Origin: Tetrahymena elliotti 4EA
Lineage: Eukaryota; Ciliophora; Oligohymenophorea; Hymenostomatida; Tetrahymenidae
Direction of reading: 5' to 3'
DNA: 64,000 nt
Assembly: GCA_000231825.2 (NCBI GenBank)
Contig: JH720381.1
Coordinates: 132,801-196,800 of the forward strand
The notes below the pieces were generated by a model. It ran no database searches and was not told the origin of the DNA. It worked only from the letters and a program-made list of their open reading frames with translations. A program made the position numbers and the translations under genes. Positions 59,704 to 64,000 of the stretch are shown here, piece by piece (within the stretch, counting starts at the first letter, position 1; each line of letters starts with the position of its first letter).

Positions 59704-62473
59704 ATGATTTAACAAAAGAAAGAAATAAAAAACGTTCAAGAAGTGATTGATAATTATTTTTTCAATATACTAATAAATTAATTTTTTTAAAAAAAAAGTT
59801 ATTTATTACTGAATTATCATCGATTGAAGAGCTTAACATTTATCTTAAGTAAAATAAACAACAAATTTTATTATTTTTTACTTTTTCTATATAAATAGTC
59901 GATCAAATACTACAAATGAGTAAGTATCATAATTATCAAATGAATTAAGAAAATGCAGTAATTTATCACATTTACTGCTAAAATTATTGTAAAAGATATT
60001 TTTAGATTTTATATTTTCTTCTCAATTAAGGCATTTTTAAATTTAAAAATGTATTGAGTTTTTGTTTATTTTTGATATATAACTCAACTTTCTAACTTTA
60101 ACTTTTAAGTTATTGATGATATTTATTTGTTATTAAAGAAACCATCAAATAGGGGCTTAAATTTTATCAGAATTGGGTTTAGCTATAGCATGCTGTACCA
60201 ATCTTTAGAGTTTATACATAAACTTATGGTACTTTTATATTTTTAACTTTTCCTTAATTTTTTTGGAATTTTTTAAGTTTAAAAAGTTTATTTTTATTTT
60301 TTTAAATACAATTTTAATGTCTTAGAAAATAAAATAATTATATTATAAATATTAAAAGCGGTAATAAAGTTGGTGGCTAGGGTATTATTAGTTTGTGTTC
60401 TTCTCTCTAGAATTGTACTCATCTCTAAAATTTAAATCTTTCTTTGGAGTAAAAGACATATTTGAATTTATTATATCAATTTTAATACAAAGTTAAGAAG
60501 ACTTTTGCTTTTTTGAATCGTTTTAAATCTTTCATTTAGACATTTATCTTTTTTAAAAATAAATAAAGCAATAATTAAATTGATTCTTAGATGGCTTAGG
60601 AATTAGCTTCAGCTTTAGCAAAATGCCCCAATCTTTAAAATTTAGTATTAGAGTTATGGTAAAAGCAGCTATTTTTGCTTTCGAGTTAATTTTTTATATA
60701 ATTAAAGTTTTTCTTTTAATCTAAATTTTGTTTGGATATATATATAATTTAAAATTAAAATAACTTAGGCTTTTTTGAGTTAAATCTTAAATTTAAACTA
60801 TTTATTTAAAAAAAATATTTTAATTTTTATTAAAATAAATTAAGCTATAATCAGATTGGTTCTTAGGGGGCTTAAGGGTTAGCTTCAGCTTTATTAAAAT
60901 GTCCTAATCTTTAATAATTAAGTCTCATGCTCTAGTAAAAGCAATTATGATGATTTTATAATTCATTTTTTTTCTAAATCTTTAAAAAACAATTAAAATA
61001 TATTTTATTTAATGTTTTATAAAGTTCAAATGATATAGGACAATAGGGTTCTTATGGATTAGGCTTGGAATTAGCAAAATTTAACAATCTCTCAAATTTA
61101 TCTCTTTATCTTGAGTAAATTTTATTTTATTAGCTTAAATCAATTCATAAATAGTTTGTTGTAAAGCAATTTATCATTTAAATTAATTTAAATGATAGCT
61201 AAAATGATATCAGATCAAATGGTGCTATTGAACTTTGTTCTTTCTTAGCTTAGAATGTTAATTTAAAATATCTAAATATTAGATTTAGGTAAGTTTATTT
61301 TTTCTCAAGTTTTCATTAAAAAAATTAATTAAATAGATACAATTCAATAGGAGATGATGGCTTAATAGGCATAGGTTCCGCTTTGTCAAAATGTGCTAAT
61401 CTATAAAAATTAAACTTAATGCTAGGGTATTATTTTAAATAAAAGAATCAATCTAATTTTTATAATCTTTGTATTTAATTTATTTATTTTGTCCTTTATT
61501 AACACCCCTACTCTAAAGCAATAAAGAGCAAGTTTTTTGCAGGAAATAAAATTTTTTAAAGATAGCTGGGTATTTATTTAAATTGCTTTTAAAATAGGAT
61601 TAATTTAATTTATTTATTTTAATTTGTAATATATTTTTTATTTAGAGATTAACATTCTGATTGTTTATTAACTAATAAATACTTATTTCAAATAATTAAA
61701 AGAGGAAATGAAATAACTTCTGTAGGAGTAAAAGGATTAGGATCTGCTTTGGCAAATATCAGTAGTTTACATAGTTTAAAATTAGATTTGAGGTAATCAA
61801 AACTTACTTAGCTCATTCTTTTTAAGTTCTAAAATAATTAAATTATAATTTATAGAGGAAGTAGAATTGGATACCAAGGGGCCATAGATTTAGTTTCAGA
61901 TTTATCGAATAGTAATAATCTGTAGGAATTATATCTCGGTTTAATGTAAGCATGTTTTATATTTCTTATTTGAGTTTATCCAAAATTCTTAATAAAATAA
62001 ATAGAAATAATTAAATTGAAAAAATGGGTATGTAAGGAATAGGTAATGCTTTGGCTAAATTCAATAGCCTAATATCATTGGGTCTTAATTTGGAGTAAAA
62101 TAAAATATAAAATTGTTTAACCTCTTTCAAATAAAATAAAGAATATTACAATTTTAGCTTTTTTAATTGATTATAAAAAGGGAGAATAATATTACCGCAG
62201 AAATAATATTTGATTTTTGTAACTCTTTAGAAAAATTATCTAAACTCTTCAAATTGGAATTCACCTTTGAGTAAATAGCCAATTTAATTTAAAAAAAAAT
62301 AAAATTTGTTGATTTTGTGTTTATTATAATTTATTTTATTTTGTACCAATTATTTATAAATTTAAAAAAAATAAATTAAAAGATACTCAAATCTTAATGA
62401 AGATTCTTTTGATTTACTAAGAAGGAAATTTCTAAGATTGAAAAGACTTGTCAAGCAAGAAATATTTTTTTGA
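59704..62473 (+). CDS. LRR protein, copy E, 419 aa, 15 exons
   Basis: Exons: 59704-59742, 59799-59848, 59899-59988, 60139-60228, 60359-60448, 60569-60658, 60845-60934, 61025-61114, 61199-61288, 61337-61426, 61703-61792, 61856-61945, 62005-62094, 62181-62270 and 62383-62473 (TGA). It has the same order and phases as copies B and D. The third exon is 90 nt here (96 in B and D). The fifth is 90 instead of 87 because the ancestral donor GTAG has become GGAG and a GTAAAA three bases downstream can serve, which keeps the frame. Twelve LRRs and a basic C-terminus (DLLRRKFLRLKRLVKQ) are encoded. No in-frame TGA is seen. It probably makes a soluble LRR scaffold protein; its role is unknown. Confidence 0.75.
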
Positions 62474-63575
62474 AAGGTTTTATTATTAACAAATTAAGGC
62501 TCAAATTAAGGCTTTTCTTGTAAAAATTACATGTTTTTATTGAAATCAGTGTAATAAAAATCTAAATTTTAAAATAAAAAATGTAATTAATATTTAATTT
62601 ATCAATAAAAATATTTTTATATTTTTTTTAATTTTCCTTTTTTCGTTATGATTGTATAAAAAAAATTAAATTTTTATAGAAATTTCTAAAAATATCAATT
62701 AAATAAAGTTAAATAAGTTTAATAGTCTTTAAAAAGAAGTCTAATTTATTTTATTTAGTTTTACTTTTTTCTTTCTTCAAATTTAAATTTTGAAGTTATT
62801 GATTTTTTTTAAAAGAAAATTTATTTAATATAAAAAAAATTTATTTGGATTAGAAAAATTAAATTAGTAAAACTAACTCATAAGCTTAAATATACGGTAG
62901 AGAGAAATAAAATAAAGGTTAAGATAATTATTAAACATTTTAATGAAAATAAATAAATAATAATGTAAAAATAATTTAAAAAGTTTAAAAAATGTAGAAT
63001 AGATGTGAATTAATTTGGATAGGTAAGTAGATAGATAGATGCATAAAAATAAAACATGAATGAATATAGGGAAATGTATAATATAAAATTAAATAGTAAT
63101 TAGTAAATAAATTAGAATCAGAATAAACATTGAACATCTGATCATCTTAAATATGTTTAACGAATAAATATTTCAATCCATTTTTTGTGTTAGTTATAGC
63201 CATTTAATACTTTTTTATTAGAAACTTTCAAAAAAATTGTATTAATCTTGCTTGTTAGATTTAAATATTTATTTGTGGCTATTCTTTTTAATTAAATCAA
63301 AGTATTTTGAAATATTATAAATTCCCTTTAATCCAGCTGTTCATTCATATTATTTGCATGCAATTTATCAATCATTCGTACATCTAAAAAAGAACTCGCC
63401 TCATAGCTTGTTTGTTTATTTATTGATTTATTTGTATGAATTTATGTATGTATGTAGGTATATTTGATAGTTAATTTGTTTGTTTGTTTGTTTATAATTG
63501 AATGAATAGCTCTTACGACAAAGAAATAAGTAGACCAATAGTAATGAATGAATGAAATTAAATATATTTTCATTT
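62474..63575. other. Intergenic region after the LRR array
   Basis: A/T-rich DNA between the last LRR copy (plus) and the 3' end of the ribosomal protein gene (minus). It has simple repeats, including GATA near 63030, TATG near 63445 and TTTG units at about 63475-63495. No gene is seen. Confidence 0.5.
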
Positions 63576-64000
63576 TCAAGCATTGTGAACTTGAGATTAA
63601 TATTTTTTCTTAATTTCTTCGACGTCTTATCTCTTTCCGAATAAATAAGGTAAGGGTTCTTCAACTTGGGTTTAAACTGGTTTGAGAGCTCCATCAATAA
63701 TCAATTTTTTGGCATAAGCTTCAAGAGGATTAATAACACGAGAATGAGGCTTGGATTATAATTAAGCTTGAATTCTGACTTCATCCAAAACAGCCTTGAA
63801 GGAGAAAGGCTCATTAATAGCAAGATTAGAAAGAATCTTTCTATCGAGAATAACATTGGATTAATTTAAAGCCCAAATAAATCTATTGTAAGGAGTATTG
63901 TGTTCTCTGACTGCTGCGTTGATTGTTTGGATCCATTCTTTACGATAGATTCTTCTTCTGGCTTTTCTATCTCTGAAAGAATATCTCAATGCCTTATCGA
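63576..64000 (-). CDS. MRPL20: Mitochondrial ribosomal protein bL20 (large subunit), 5' part outside the window
   Basis: Minus strand, 140 codons visible before TGA (63576-63578), with the start beyond the window edge. The visible part has the bL20 core: ...RKARRRIYRKEWIQTINAAV, then YNRFIWALNQSNVILDRKIL and LAINEPFSFKAVLDEVR. This matches the bacterial L20 pattern R-(x)-W-I-x-R-I-N-A-A, Y-S-x-F-I-x-x-L, (I/V)-x-L-(D/N)-R-K-x-L-(x)-x-(L/I)-A-(x)-x-(E/D)-P-x-x-F. The protein binds 23S-type rRNA and helps assemble the large subunit. A C-terminal extension of ~55 residues (from about QAQLQSKPHSRV) goes beyond the bacterial length, as is common for ciliate mitoribosomal proteins. C-rich codon choice fits a well-expressed gene. 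Confidence 0.85.

Noticed and set aside
63428..63697. Minus-strand frame overlapping the ribosomal protein gene end
   Set aside because: It overlaps the bL20 coding region in another frame and lacks any domain; the bL20 frame is clearly the real one.
1..64000. Telomere repeats (GGGGTT) or a chromosome breakage sequence of the Tetrahymena type
   Set aside because: Looked for on both strands by eye and not found. The G-runs near 15625, 30285 and 37983 are isolated and not telomeric.

Overview
The window looks like macronuclear DNA of a ciliate close to Tetrahymena. It is very A+T-rich. Real reading frames run straight through TAA and TAG (both must be read as Gln) and end only at TGA. Genes are split by many short, A/T-rich GT...AG introns. 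All gene models below use that code, so standard-code ORFs show them only in fragments. Names rest on motif recognition by eye; no database search was run.

Left third (1-19.1 kb): a cut tRNA-Ser, a tRNA-Asn and two identical tRNA-Gln(UUG) genes; a two-exon small membrane protein (621-988, minus); a secreted, probably GPI-anchored protein (2564-3100, minus); a seven-exon, 1112-residue coiled-coil-type protein with repeated C-T-F-x-P motifs (6244-11154, plus); a degenerate protein kinase fused to leucine-rich repeats (12268-15279, plus); a 62-residue membrane protein (16305-16570, plus); and a possible three-exon small gene (18573-19056).

Middle (19.4-38.5 kb): a 14-exon Ski2-like RNA helicase of the ASCC3/Slh1 type with two complete helicase-Sec63 cassettes and an unusual disordered tail of about 420 residues (19400-28387). 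Then come an inverted, decayed leucine-rich-repeat (LRR) gene (28957-31670, minus), the relic of an unidentified protein gene, a two-exon membrane protein (33412-34334, minus), and an intronless RING-IBR-RING ubiquitin ligase with membrane segments (35926-36918, plus).

Right part (38.5-62.5 kb): a tandem family of five LRR genes or pseudogenes (called A-E here) plus two related copies (F1, F2). Copies B, D and E are intact on paper, with the same 15-exon plan and 419-420 residues. Almost every LRR is one exon of 90 nt bounded by phase-2 introns, so exons could be added, lost or skipped without changing frame. The same 90-nt exon builds the LRR part of the kinase-like gene at 12-15 kb and of the inverted copy at 29-31 kb, so this module dominates the window. 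Copy C carries a 2.2 kb insertion with a decayed transposase-like sequence (ISXO2/Merlin type). The inverted copy has a small inverted-repeat element in the equivalent intron. The window ends in a mitochondrial ribosomal protein bL20 gene (minus, cut by the edge).
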